A DNA stretch of 41,293 nucleotides, from assembly GCA_944390205.1 (NCBI GenBank), contig CALXPF010000003.1, positions 1-41,293 on the forward strand. Reading direction: 5' to 3'. The notes under the pieces are model-generated. The model was not told where the DNA came from. It saw only the letters and a list, made by a program, of their open reading frames with translations, and made no database searches. Positions 8,033-16,095 of this stretch are shown here, in pieces. Within the stretch, counting starts at the first letter, position 1. Each line of letters opens with the position of its first letter. Source of the stretch: an uncultured Alphaproteobacteria bacterium (GTDB lineage: Bacteria; Pseudomonadota; Alphaproteobacteria; CAAHEQ01; UBA3637). The position numbers and the translations under genes are program-made.

Positions 8033-11000
8033 AGCAAATTTTCCCCATAGGTGAAACAAAAACCTTCCTCGCTTTATAGGTTTGCAAAGAGCTCCCAGAA
8101 GCTACCCATGACTTTGTATCATGATCTTCCTTTGCAATATTATGTGGCGTCAAAGATACAATTCCGTTCCCCATCTTTTTTACCCGAAACAAAACATCTA
8201 CTTCTTGTATTAGATTCTTTTGATCGAATTTTTCGCGAACATATTCGACAATCCCCTTGGGGAAGCTCTCCTGGAATGCCTGAGCTCTCGTAAATGTAGC
8301 CATAACCATGTCATTACGACGCAAACACATCACCCGTTTAGCATTTGGATATTTATATCGCCAATAAGAAATCTCCTCTCCCCGTGATTGACGAATGGTG
8401 GCATTATAGTTCGAAACAATCTCTATTTTCCACTTCCCCTGATCATTTGTCGGAACACCTGCAATTTTATTTTGAGGATTGATTTGATACACATCCGCAC
8501 AATAATTTCTTCCACTAATAAACCATTTAAAAGCTTTTTGAGCAGTTAAACGCAACTTCTGAATTGATTCTAATTCTTGTTCGGCCATCATTTGTTTTTG
8601 TTGCTTTTGTTCTTTCCCCTGCGCTTTCATACTCGAAGCTTTTTTGTTTAATATAAACCACTCCTTATAAGCATCATAATATGCTTGTTTATCCTGTTTA
8701 TCATAAAACATCGGAACATAATCAATGATCTTAATATTTTTTCTATCCTTTTTCTGCTTAAAAACAGCTGTTAATCCATTCGCATCCACAAAGCATTGCA
8801 ATCCATATGCAGTATCTTCATGCAACTGACCAATCGTAGATTCTTTTGCTGCAATATCCTTAAGATTTGGTTTATGTGAAATATTTATTTTCTTAACTTT
8901 TGTCAACAATTCAGTGATGTTAAGTGTAGACGGCATCTTAAAATATTCATTAACAAGAGCATTCGTACGATCCTTTTCAAAATCTTTAATTTCTTTTTTC
9001 AATTTCTTTTTTTCTTCTATAGAAATTTTTTCATCTTTCAGTAACGGAAATTTGTCTTTAAATTCATCTTTCACGCTTTTTTTTATAGCCCTCAACATTT
9101 CAGCGACATGTGCTAGCTGATTCCGTTCAACCATAGAAACGATGATCGCATCAATTGCATGATGATTGTGAAACGTTCTATATAACTCCTGTTCCTCTTT
9201 GTTTTTATATAAATTCAACCCCCAGGCCTTTCTGATAAGAGATGTTAACGCTCCAACAACAGATAAAACCGTTTGTTTGCCATCCTCTCTTACAATCGGT
9301 TGCAAATAAGAATAAAGCAATCGAGTCATATATCGCGTATCATTCAAAGAACGGGCTATCAGACTTGGCTTATTTTCAAAAATTTCTATCGCATTTTTAG
9401 AAAATCGCCATTGCTGTTCTATTGGTAATTTCTTTGACCTTTTAACAATTTCTTCCCAATTATACCCTCCGGGACTATTGCCAAAAGCCTCAAAAGGGGT
9501 ACAATTTCTCTTAAACCTATTAGCCTCTACATAAGCCAATACTTTATTATCCAAAGAATCATCCAAACTTCTCGAAAAAGGAATTAAATGTTCAATCTGT
9601 ATATTTTGACCATTTATCAAATCGGAAACCGAAATAGGCTTTCCAGTAAACGGACACTCTTTTCTAAGAGGCTCCTTCGAATAACTACCCAATCTTTTCC
9701 AAATCTTATATTTTGTGATATCATATTTTGTATAATTTCTATCTCCGCATTTTAATTTTAGCTCTTCCTTAATTTTTTGATTCTCTTTCTCATTAGCTTC
9801 CCGAATCTTTGTCATATTTTGACGTTCTTTTGCGGAGGCAGGCAAATCTCTTGCATACTCTATCGCAATATCAAAGGGGCGCCCATATTTTTGAATTATT
9901 TCATTAACAAGATGCCGAATTTGATTCAAAGCAACATGAACGGTTGCATTATTGATTTTACCATATTGTTCCTCTGGTGTTCTTGGATTTTTCTTTTTCC
10001 CTAAACAATTTTGAGATAATATCTCTCCATAATATGGCAAAAAATCTAAATGTTCTCTACTCAGAGTAGGATAAAGTTCCTGACAGGCATCCGAATACAT
10101 AATACCATTTTTCATCAATCCCAAAATCTTACGAATCGCTTTTTCTGAAAGTGAACCAAAATCCGGTTCGAAATCAATCTCAAACAAAACCTCTTGCGCA
10201 GCTTCAACAGAAAGATGAAATTCATTCATAAGATATTCTAAAATTAAATTATTTTCATCCTCAATAGAAATTCTTGTCTTCGGATATTCAATGTATGTAT
10301 GGGGCCTTGCAAGAACATTTATAAGCTTACCACGTTGGGTTTCATCCATATCTTTCCAATATGAAAAAAAATAATGAGATTTATTAATAGCAAATTGTGT
10401 AGTATTAACCAACAGCCCCTTCTCTGATGCCAACTCTTTATTATTTTGATCCTCAAATTTATTATTTTTTCCCTCAAGATTAAATGATCCAAACTTATCC
10501 AGACCCAATTCTTTTTTTATACGCTTATATGTGATAATTCCGGTTTTATCCGTTTTTACTGAAACAGGATTTTGTAAAAGCTCAACCAAACGAAAACTAG
10601 CCTGCTTATCAAAAGCTTTTTCATCTGAAAACTTCAAATTAGTGATATTTTGCCAAATTCTGAATTCTTGAAATAAAGGATGAGCACGAGGAATTCTCTT
10701 TTCTCCTTTTTCAAACAAACATTCCCCTTCATCTGCTTCCTTCAACGGGCGTTGAAAAAAGATAACATTTTTAATTTTATGATAATTTTCATCCGAAAGA
10801 ATATTAAAATAAGACTTATCCTTCCAATATTCTTTTTGTTTTTCCCAAATGGTATCAAACTCATTTATATAAAGCTCCCTAAATGGGAAAAGCCCCCCTT
10901 GATACTTTCCATTTTCATCAAAAAGATCACTCAACCGAATCTTTTGATTATTTTCCAATTGTTTGGCGAGAAACTCTCCATAAGTCCGAGCTTTATTTTC

Positions 11001-11453
11001 TTCCATCGCCGACAATAAAGTTTCATAACCACCTTTTAACTTTCCTCCTTCTTTTTTGTCCTCTTTTCGATTAGAAAGAAAACCTTTCCGTTTTGATAAG
11101 TGCATAAATACCCGACCCAATTCAAAAGGAGACAGTGCTCTATCTAAAGCTGCCTTACGCAAAATATATGGATTTTTATTTTTTAATGCCTCCTTTTCCT
11201 CTTTTTCTGTTGGCATCAAATTAAGTCTCGTTAAAATACTTAACAACTCTGATATTTTTATATGTCTCCGATGAGTTAATCTACGAGATCCACGAGCCTT
11301 CCGCCGCTTAACACAGAGAGAGGCCTTGCTTTTATCTTCACGTCCATCGTCAAAAATTCTAACACCAAAATCAATTAATTTTTGATTATCCAGATCAAAA
11401 AGAGACCATCCAATAGACGTAGCACCCATATCAAGACCTATTCTATATTTCAT
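8013..11453 (-). CDS. cas9: CRISPR-associated endonuclease Cas9, type II-C
   Basis: 1146 residues, slightly larger than Neisseria Cas9 (1082). It cleaves DNA under crRNA:tracrRNA guidance. All catalytic parts are present: RuvC-I Asp8 in IGLDMGATSIGW; the arginine-rich bridge helix at about 45-66; an alpha-helical REC lobe at about 67-510; RuvC-II Glu532 in DIAIEYARD; HNH His622 in IQIEHLIPFSRSLDDS with Asn645; and RuvC-III His765/Asp768 in HHAIDAI. Glu621 replaces the more common Asp before the HNH His, as in some Bacteroidetes Cas9s. A lysine/glutamate-rich stretch at about 791-830 follows RuvC-III, and the WED/PAM-interacting region fills the last 280 residues. GGGAGGAAG lies just before the ATG. 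All catalytic residues are intact, so it should be an active nuclease. Confidence 0.98.
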   Translation of the reverse strand: MKYRIGLDMGATSIGWSLFDLDNQKLIDFGVRIFDDGREDKSKASLCVKRRKARGSRRLTHRRHIKISELLSILTRLNLMPTEKEEKEALKNKNPYILRKAALDRALSPFELGRVFMHLSKRKGFLSNRKEDKKEGGKLKGGYETLLSAMEENKARTYGEFLAKQLENNQKIRLSDLFDENGKYQGGLFPFRELYINEFDTIWEKQKEYWKDKSYFNILSDENYHKIKNVIFFQRPLKEADEGECLFEKGEKRIPRAHPLFQEFRIWQNITNLKFSDEKAFDKQASFRLVELLQNPVSVKTDKTGIITYKRIKKELGLDKFGSFNLEGKNNKFEDQNNKELASEKGLLVNTTQFAINKSHYFFSYWKDMDETQRGKLINVLARPHTYIEYPKTRISIEDENNLILEYLMNEFHLSVEAAQEVLFEIDFEPDFGSLSEKAIRKILGLMKNGIMYSDACQELYPTLSREHLDFLPYYGEILSQNCLGKKKNPRTPEEQYGKINNATVHVALNQIRHLVNEIIQKYGRPFDIAIEYARDLPASAKERQNMTKIREANEKENQKIKEELKLKCGDRNYTKYDITKYKIWKRLGSYSKEPLRKECPFTGKPISVSDLINGQNIQIEHLIPFSRSLDDSLDNKVLAYVEANRFKRNCTPFEAFGNSPGGYNWEEIVKRSKKLPIEQQWRFSKNAIEIFENKPSLIARSLNDTRYMTRLLYSYLQPIVREDGKQTVLSVVGALTSLIRKAWGLNLYKNKEEQELYRTFHNHHAIDAIIVSMVERNQLAHVAEMLRAIKKSVKDEFKDKFPLLKDEKISIEEKKKLKKEIKDFEKDRTNALVNEYFKMPSTLNITELLTKVKKINISHKPNLKDIAAKESTIGQLHEDTAYGLQCFVDANGLTAVFKQKKDRKNIKIIDYVPMFYDKQDKQAYYDAYKEWFILNKKASSMKAQGKEQKQQKQMMAEQELESIQKLRLTAQKAFKWFISGRNYCADVYQINPQNKIAGVPTNDQGKWKIEIVSNYNATIRQSRGEEISYWRYKYPNAKRVMCLRRNDMVMATFTRAQAFQESFPKGIVEYVREKFDQKNLIQEVDVLFRVKKMGNGIVSLTPHNIAKEDHDTKSWVASGSSLQTYKARKVFVSPMGKICYGKQNC

Positions 11454-11472
11454 TACTTCCTCCCATGCGTTA

Positions 11473-11518
11473 TTAGATAAAAATACTATTTTGATAAATA
11501 TATTATATTTTTATCTAA
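11473..11518. repeat. Inverted repeat between cas9 and the tracrRNA gene
   Basis: Perfect 13-bp arms, TTAGATAAAAATA at 11473-11485 and its complement at 11506-11518, with 20 bp between them. It straddles the probable cas9 -10 region and ends 9 bp before the tracrRNA -35 box. It has the form of an operator that could control cas9, tracrRNA or both. The arms are AT-only apart from one G:C pair, so some chance contribution is possible in this AT-rich DNA. Confidence 0.65.
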
Positions 11519-11525
11519 AAAACAA
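11497..11525 (-). promoter_or_regulatory. Candidate cas9 promoter
   Basis: On the minus strand TTGTTT (11520-11525), 17 bp, TATATT (11497-11502), giving a start near 11490 and a leader of about 37 nt. The -35 match is weak, so this is tentative. It is separated by one base from the -35 box of the divergent tracrRNA promoter. Confidence 0.4.
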
Positions 11526-11526
11526 G

Positions 11527-11555
11527 TTGACATTTTAATAATAATATCCTATATA
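11527..11555 (+). promoter_or_regulatory. tracrRNA promoter
   Basis: Perfect TTGACA at 11527-11532, 17 bp, TATATA at 11550-11555. The predicted start is about 11562, some 14 nt before the anti-repeat. Confidence 0.7.
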
Positions 11556-11561
11556 TGTAGT

Positions 11562-11662
11562 ATCGAATAAGTTTCGTAGCATATTGGTTTTAGATGTCAG
11601 GTCGCTAATAAGAAATTTATTTCGATATTAAACCCGACTACTTTGGTAGGCGGGTTTTCTTT
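11562..11662 (+). ncRNA. tracrRNA for the type II-C Cas9
   Basis: The anti-repeat core at 11576-11605 is complementary to the CRISPR repeat at 28 of 30 positions. Of the two differences, one gives a G-U wobble and the other a U-U mismatch. It is followed by a stem-loop at 11606-11630 (TAATA/TATTA outer, GAAA/TTTC inner). A terminator hairpin follows at 11632-11653: CCCG/CGGG and CTAC/GTAG around a TTTG loop, then a T-rich tail. Start and end are predicted from the promoter at 11527 and this terminator. It is divergent from cas9 and carries the parts needed for crRNA pairing and Cas9 binding. The exact 5' end is inferred. Confidence 0.88.
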
Positions 11663-11708
11663 TTAATCTCTCAAACGGTTCCAAAAAAAATCTCATTTTA
11701 CAAAATGT

Positions 11709-11737
11709 TTGTCAAAAACAGAAAAATATGATATAAT
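11709..11737 (+). promoter_or_regulatory. Promoter of the orphan membrane-protein gene
   Basis: TTGTCA at 11709-11714, 17 bp, perfect TATAAT at 11732-11737. The start is predicted near 11744, about 30 nt before ATG 11775. Confidence 0.7.
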
Positions 11738-11774
11738 CCCATTTACAATCGTTTATGATAAAAGGAAAAGAAAA

Positions 11775-12245
11775 ATGACCGGCAAACCTGTTGACCATAA
11801 AATTCGAAGAGAAAGCTCTCAAAAATTAGCTCCTTATTTTGGAGAATATATGAAAAAAACATTCGACACTCTTCCCAAAAGTGCTCAAGAGGCCGACATG
11901 CGTCAAGCTTATATGTGTGGAGAATACCAACCTCAACACACGCAACGGGCGGATACCGTTCCACTGCTTCCCCCAAAAAAATTTATTCACACAAAAAAAG
12001 AAGAACCGGCTCAACCGAAAACAGCGCCCCATGACAATTCAATCCCCCAAACAAGGGGTTCTCATGACACCTCAACAACGTTAAAGCAAATTTTGGTCGG
12101 ACTTTGTCTCATGGGAAGCGCTTTGATTCTTGGATGGTGTTCCTCCAACAACAGGCAGAGCTCTCAACAGTCCGTAAGAGCTCAAAAAATATCATCGCAT
12201 AACGATGTTAAGCCAACCCAACTCCATCAGCGGTCCCTCCCGTAG
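11775..12245 (+). CDS. Small membrane protein of unknown function
   Basis: 156 residues, family not recognised. Residues 1-60 are charged and probably helical; 61-100 are rich in Pro, Lys and Thr and look disordered. One hydrophobic segment at about 103-122 (LKQILVGLCLMGSALILGWC) is followed by a polar Ser/Gln-rich tail of about 34 residues. The layout suggests a single-pass protein with a cytoplasmic head. The open frame extends upstream to 11709, but that part lies in the promoter; ATG 11775 has AAAGGAAAAG before it. The gene stands alone between the tracrRNA and leuS. The 275 bp after it show no clear terminator. Confidence 0.65.
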   Translation: MTGKPVDHKIRRESSQKLAPYFGEYMKKTFDTLPKSAQEADMRQAYMCGEYQPQHTQRADTVPLLPPKKFIHTKKEEPAQPKTAPHDNSIPQTRGSHDTSTTLKQILVGLCLMGSALILGWCSSNNRQSSQQSVRAQKISSHNDVKPTQLHQRSLP

Positions 12246-12457
12246 AATAAAAAATATTCCTGCCCGATCCAATAAAGATTTTGAAGGCTTTTAAAGGAAT
12301 TGTCCGCCGGTCACAAGGACGGCCCACCAACCGCTCTAAAAACGGGGATGTCATATTTTGAAAGCTCCTTGTTCTTACTTTAAAGCTCTTTTTAAAATAT
12401 TGCCGAAAACGTATTTTATGTTAAAGCGATTATTCCGTCTCAAAAATCAAATAATAT

Positions 12458-12486
12458 TTGACTTTTAGAGAGATGTTTTATATCCT
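12458..12486 (+). promoter_or_regulatory. Candidate leuS promoter
   Basis: TTGACT at 12458-12463, 17 bp, TATCCT at 12481-12486. The -10 is weak. I found no T-box or other leader element in 12246-12520. Confidence 0.4.
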
Positions 12487-12520
12487 CTTTTCAATTATTT
12501 TTTTGTGATAGGAGAAATCA

Positions 12521-15025
12521 ATGGCAGAATATAATCATATTGAAATTGAAAACAAATGGAAAAAGTACTGGGATCAAAACAAAACCTTTAAAACAGAAAT
12601 AGATAAAAACAAGCCCAAATACTATGTCTTGGATATGTTCCCCTATCCGTCAGGCGCCGGCCTTCATGTCGGTCATGCCGAAAATTATACGATTTCGGAT
12701 ATTATGGCTCGCTATAAAAGAATGAACGGTTTTAATGTTCTTCACCCAATGGGGTGGGACGCTTTCGGTCTTCCGGCCGAACGATATGCCGAAAAAACAG
12801 GAATGCACCCTGCCGATGTCGTGAAACAAAATGTTAATACATTTCGAGATCAACTGAAATCTATCGGTCTGTCTTATGATTGGGATCGAGAAATCAATAC
12901 AACCGATCCGTCCTATTACAAGTGGACTCAATATATTTTTAAAATCTTGTTCGACAGAGGCTTGGCATACGAGGTGATTACCCCCGTTAATTGGTGTCCC
13001 AAATTGGGAACCGTTCTGGCCAATGAAGAAGTGAAAGACGGGAAATACGTTGAAACCGGTGATGAAGTTATTCGAAAGCCTCTTCGTCAATGGATGTTAA
13101 AAATTACGGCTTACGCCGAACGGCTCTTACAGGGATTGGATAAACTGGATTGGCCCGAAAGTATTAAAACAATGCAACGGGAATGGATCGGAAAATCAAC
13201 AGGTGCCGATATTGTCTTTAAAGTTGCCGGACAAAACGCCGAATTTACGGTTTATACAACACGTCCCGACACTTTGTTCGGAGCCACCTATTGTGTATTG
13301 GCACCCGAACATGCTCTGGTTAAGGAAATAACAACACCGGAGCATAAGGCCAAAGTCGATGCTTATGTCGAAGCAGCGTCCAAAAAGTCCGCTCAAGATC
13401 GCTTAGCTGATGTTAAAGATAAAACAGGAGCCTTTACGGGAGCTTACGCCATCAATCCATTGAATGGGAAAGAAATTCCGATTTATATTGCCGACTATGT
13501 TTTGGGAGATTACGGGTACGGTGCCATTATGGCTGTTCCGGCTCATGATCAACGGGACTATGACTTTGCCAAAAAGTTTGGTATTCCCATGATACAAGTC
13601 ATTGAAGGCGGTGATATTTCCAAAGAAGCCTTTGAAGGAGACGGGGCGTTGATTAACTCCGACTTTTTAAACGGCCTCCATGTCGCCGAATCAAAAAAGA
13701 AGATGATTGAATATGCGGAAAAGAACGGCTTTGGAAAAGGAACTGTCAATTATAAATTAAGAGACTGGCTCTTTGCCAGACAACGCTATTGGGGAGAACC
13801 GTTCCCGATTATTCATTGTGAAGATGGAACAATCAAGTCTTTGCCCTTAAAAGATTTGCCCGTTTTATTGCCTCCTATGGCAGAATTCAGACCAACGGCC
13901 GATGGGGAACCGCCCTTGGCTCGATGCACGGAATGGCTCAAAACAACCGATCCCGAAACAGGAAAACCGGCTCTTCGAGAAACAAACACCATGCCCCAAT
14001 GGGCCGGAAGTTCTTGGTACTTCCTCCGTTTTTGTGATCCGCATAATGATTCTGCTTTTGTCAGCAAAGAAGCTGATGAATATTGGATGCCGGTGGATTT
14101 GTATGTCGGTGGTGTCGAACATGCCGTTTTACATCTTCTCTATGCTCGTTTTTGGCAAAAAGTTCTGTTTGATGCCGGTCTCGTTTCAACGGATGAACCG
14201 TTTAAAAGATTGGTCAATCAAGGCATGGTGTTAGCCTATTCTTATCAGGATGATAACGGAAAGTATTATTATCCAAAACAGGTTGAACGCCGTGGAAATG
14301 ATTGGTATGTCAAAGAAACAGACATTAAAGTGAACACGCAGGTCGAAAAAATGAGTAAATCTCGTTATAACGTTGTCAATCCGGATGATGTGGAAACTGA
14401 GTTCGGTGCCGACTCCATGCGTCTTTATTTGATGTTTATGGGTCCGATCGATGCCGAAAAACCGTGGACATCCGATGGAATTAACGGGGTCAATCGGTTT
14501 GTAAAACGTGTCTGGAACATCTTTGAAACACCCGAAAAAATTCAAGAGACCGGAGATCCCGAATTGACAAAAATCATGCATAAAACAATTAAAGGGGTCA
14601 CGGAAGATATGGAAAGAATGACATTTAACACAGCCATCTCCAAAATGATGGAAATGGTCAATGCCATTTATAAGTCAGAAAAGCCGATTGCCAAAAAAGA
14701 TATGGAGAGTTTTGTAAAATTACTCTCTCCTCTTGCCCCGTTTGTTGCGGAAGAGCTCTGGGAAAAGTTGGGACATACGGAAACAATCACGTATGCGCCG
14801 TGGCCAACCTATGATGAATCGCTTTTGGTCAAAAACGATATGGAAATTGTTGTCCAGATCTTAGGAAAGAAAAGAGCCTCTCTGATTGTTCCGGTTGACA
14901 GCACTCAAGATGAAATCCTAAAATCAGCTCAACAAGAACCACGCATTCAAGAGCTTTTGAAGGGGAAAGAAATCATCAAGGTGATCTATGTCCCTGGTCG
15001 GTTGATGAATATCGTCATTAAATAA
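12521..15025 (+). CDS. leuS: Leucyl-tRNA synthetase
   Basis: 834 residues, a class I synthetase that charges tRNA-Leu. The HIGH signature is HVGH at residues 49-52 in [12 protein letters not shown], and KMSKS is at 610-614. The CP1 editing domain is recognisable by [19 protein letters not shown], and the C-terminal anticodon-binding and LeuRS-specific regions are present. The SGAGLHVGH...[14 protein letters not shown] style is that of Firmicutes and Bacteroidetes enzymes, not the SGRIHMGHVRNYT style of typical alphaproteobacteria. AGGAG precedes the ATG. A strong terminator follows, so it is a single-gene unit. Confidence 0.97.
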   Translation: MAEYNHIEIENKWKKYWDQNKTFKTEIDKNKPKYYVLDMFPYPSGAGLHVGHAENYTISDIMARYKRMNGFNVLHPMGWDAFGLPAERYAEKTGMHPADVVKQNVNTFRDQLKSIGLSYDWDREINTTDPSYYKWTQYIFKILFDRGLAYEVITPVNWCPKLGTVLANEEVKDGKYVETGDEVIRKPLRQWMLKITAYAERLLQGLDKLDWPESIKTMQREWIGKSTGADIVFKVAGQNAEFTVYTTRPDTLFGATYCVLAPEHALVKEITTPEHKAKVDAYVEAASKKSAQDRLADVKDKTGAFTGAYAINPLNGKEIPIYIADYVLGDYGYGAIMAVPAHDQRDYDFAKKFGIPMIQVIEGGDISKEAFEGDGALINSDFLNGLHVAESKKKMIEYAEKNGFGKGTVNYKLRDWLFARQRYWGEPFPIIHCEDGTIKSLPLKDLPVLLPPMAEFRPTADGEPPLARCTEWLKTTDPETGKPALRETNTMPQWAGSSWYFLRFCDPHNDSAFVSKEADEYWMPVDLYVGGVEHAVLHLLYARFWQKVLFDAGLVSTDEPFKRLVNQGMVLAYSYQDDNGKYYYPKQVERRGNDWYVKETDIKVNTQVEKMSKSRYNVVNPDDVETEFGADSMRLYLMFMGPIDAEKPWTSDGINGVNRFVKRVWNIFETPEKIQETGDPELTKIMHKTIKGVTEDMERMTFNTAISKMMEMVNAIYKSEKPIAKKDMESFVKLLSPLAPFVAEELWEKLGHTETITYAPWPTYDESLLVKNDMEIVVQILGKKRASLIVPVDSTQDEILKSAQQEPRIQELLKGKEIIKVIYVPGRLMNIVIK

Positions 15026-15037
15026 AAAAGTCACAAT

Positions 15038-15075
15038 AAAAAAACAGGAAAAGATTGTTCTTTTCCTGTTTTTTT
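15038..15075. terminator. Strong terminator after leuS
   Basis: A perfect 17-bp hairpin (15038-15054 with 15059-15075) around a TTGT loop. The core is ACAGGAAAAGA, with an A-run on the left and a T-run on the right. It ends leuS on + and could also work on -. Confidence 0.92.
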
Positions 15076-15202
15076 GTATGGTGAACAAGGTCCGGACAGG
15101 CATGAATTTATAAAAAAACAATAAAAAACCTGCTTCAAAAAAAACAACCAAAAAAGTTCAATCTATCAATACTCCTTTTTCAAAAAATTTAAATATAATT
15201 TA

Positions 15203-15245
15203 TTGAAAAAAACAAAAACAATGTATACATATATATGAATACATT
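15203..15245 (+). promoter_or_regulatory. Promoter/operator region of the FMN oxidoreductase
   Basis: TTGAAA at 15203-15208 with a weak -10 around 15226. An inverted repeat AATGTAT (15220-15226) and ATACATT (15239-15245) with 12 bp between overlaps the -10 and start region. That placement suits a repressor site. The promoter match is weak and the region is AT-rich. Confidence 0.4.
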
Positions 15246-15277
15246 ATTGCTCAGTCTAAAAAATAAACGGAGGTCGA

Positions 15278-15913
15278 ATGAAAGTTTTATTAGTAAACGG
15301 TTCTCCGCATCCCAAAGGATGCACCTATACGGCTTTAAAAGAAATTGCCGATCAACTAAAAAAAGAAGGCATAGATTCGGAAATCTACCAAATCGGAACA
15401 AAGCCCATTCAGCCGTGCATGGGTTGTTATGCTTGTAAAAAGCTGGGAAAATGTGTGGTTGATGATCAAGTAAACTCATTTGTAAATATGGCAGAAGACT
15501 TTGATGGTTTTATCTTTGGATCCCCTGTTCATTATGCTTCTGCCTCCGGTGTTATCGTCCCCTTTTTGGATCGTGTTTTCTTTGTCGCAGCCTCTTGCGG
15601 ACGACAAATCTTTCGTCATAAACCGGGGGCGGCCGTTGTCAGCGCCAGACGAGCCGGCACGACTGCCACCTTGGATCAACTCAACAAGTATTTCCAAATA
15701 TCGGAAATGCCCGTCATTTCCGGTCGCTATTGGAATATGATTCACGGATCCAACCCCGCAGAGGCTCTTCAAGATAAAGAGGGAATGCAAAATATGCGGA
15801 TTTTAGCCAAAAATATGGCTTATTATCTAAAATGTCAACAAGTGGCGCAAAAGCAAGGAATTCTCCCTCCGGATCCGGAACCCGTCGAATGGACTAACTT
15901 TATTCGGGCCTAA
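15278..15913 (+). CDS. NAD(P)H-dependent FMN oxidoreductase, flavodoxin-like
   Basis: 211 residues with a flavodoxin fold. The FMN-phosphate loop is NGSPHPKGCTYTAL at residues 7-20, and GSPVHYASASG near 90 is the second flavin-contact loop. A cysteine cluster PCMGCYACKKLGKC (Cys47, 50, 53, 59) resembles the compact cluster of iron-sulfur flavoproteins, so it may carry a 4Fe-4S centre or redox cysteines. It is probably a soluble reductase of quinones, nitro compounds or other electrophiles; the substrate is unknown. CGGAGG precedes the ATG. It is a single gene with a possible operator upstream. Confidence 0.85.
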   Translation: MKVLLVNGSPHPKGCTYTALKEIADQLKKEGIDSEIYQIGTKPIQPCMGCYACKKLGKCVVDDQVNSFVNMAEDFDGFIFGSPVHYASASGVIVPFLDRVFFVAASCGRQIFRHKPGAAVVSARRAGTTATLDQLNKYFQISEMPVISGRYWNMIHGSNPAEALQDKEGMQNMRILAKNMAYYLKCQQVAQKQGILPPDPEPVEWTNFIRA

Positions 15914-16029
15914 AAACAAGAATGAAACATTTTGTTTTTAATCTGATTTTTGTTTTTTATAAATCAATTTGACTGAACCAATCGTGATAATAGAGGCCCG
16001 ATAAAGGATTCTTCGGCATTAAAAATGTG

Positions 16030-16075
16030 TTGACAAGAGATGGACTTTTGTCAATATTCAGATGAGGAGTATATT
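16030..16075 (+). promoter_or_regulatory. Promoter with overlapping dyad before the hydrolase
   Basis: TTGTCA (16048-16053), 16 bp, TATATT (16070-16075). A perfect dyad TTGACAA (16030-16036) and TTGTCAA (16048-16054), 11 bp apart, covers the -35 box, as expected of a regulator site. Confidence 0.5.
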
Positions 16076-16095
16076 TCGTATAAGGAGAACATGAC

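Noticed and set aside
6663-8059. csn2 or cas4 gene of subtype II-A or II-B
   Set aside because: No open frame between cas1/cas2 and the array or elsewhere in the locus fits; the locus is II-C.
11709-11774. Longer start for the orphan membrane protein
   Set aside because: The first 22 codons coincide with the -35 and -10 boxes and the leader; ATG 11775 has a ribosome binding site.
12246-12520. T-box or other riboswitch before leuS
   Set aside because: The conserved T-box sequence and anti-terminator are not found; only short, unconvincing hairpins.
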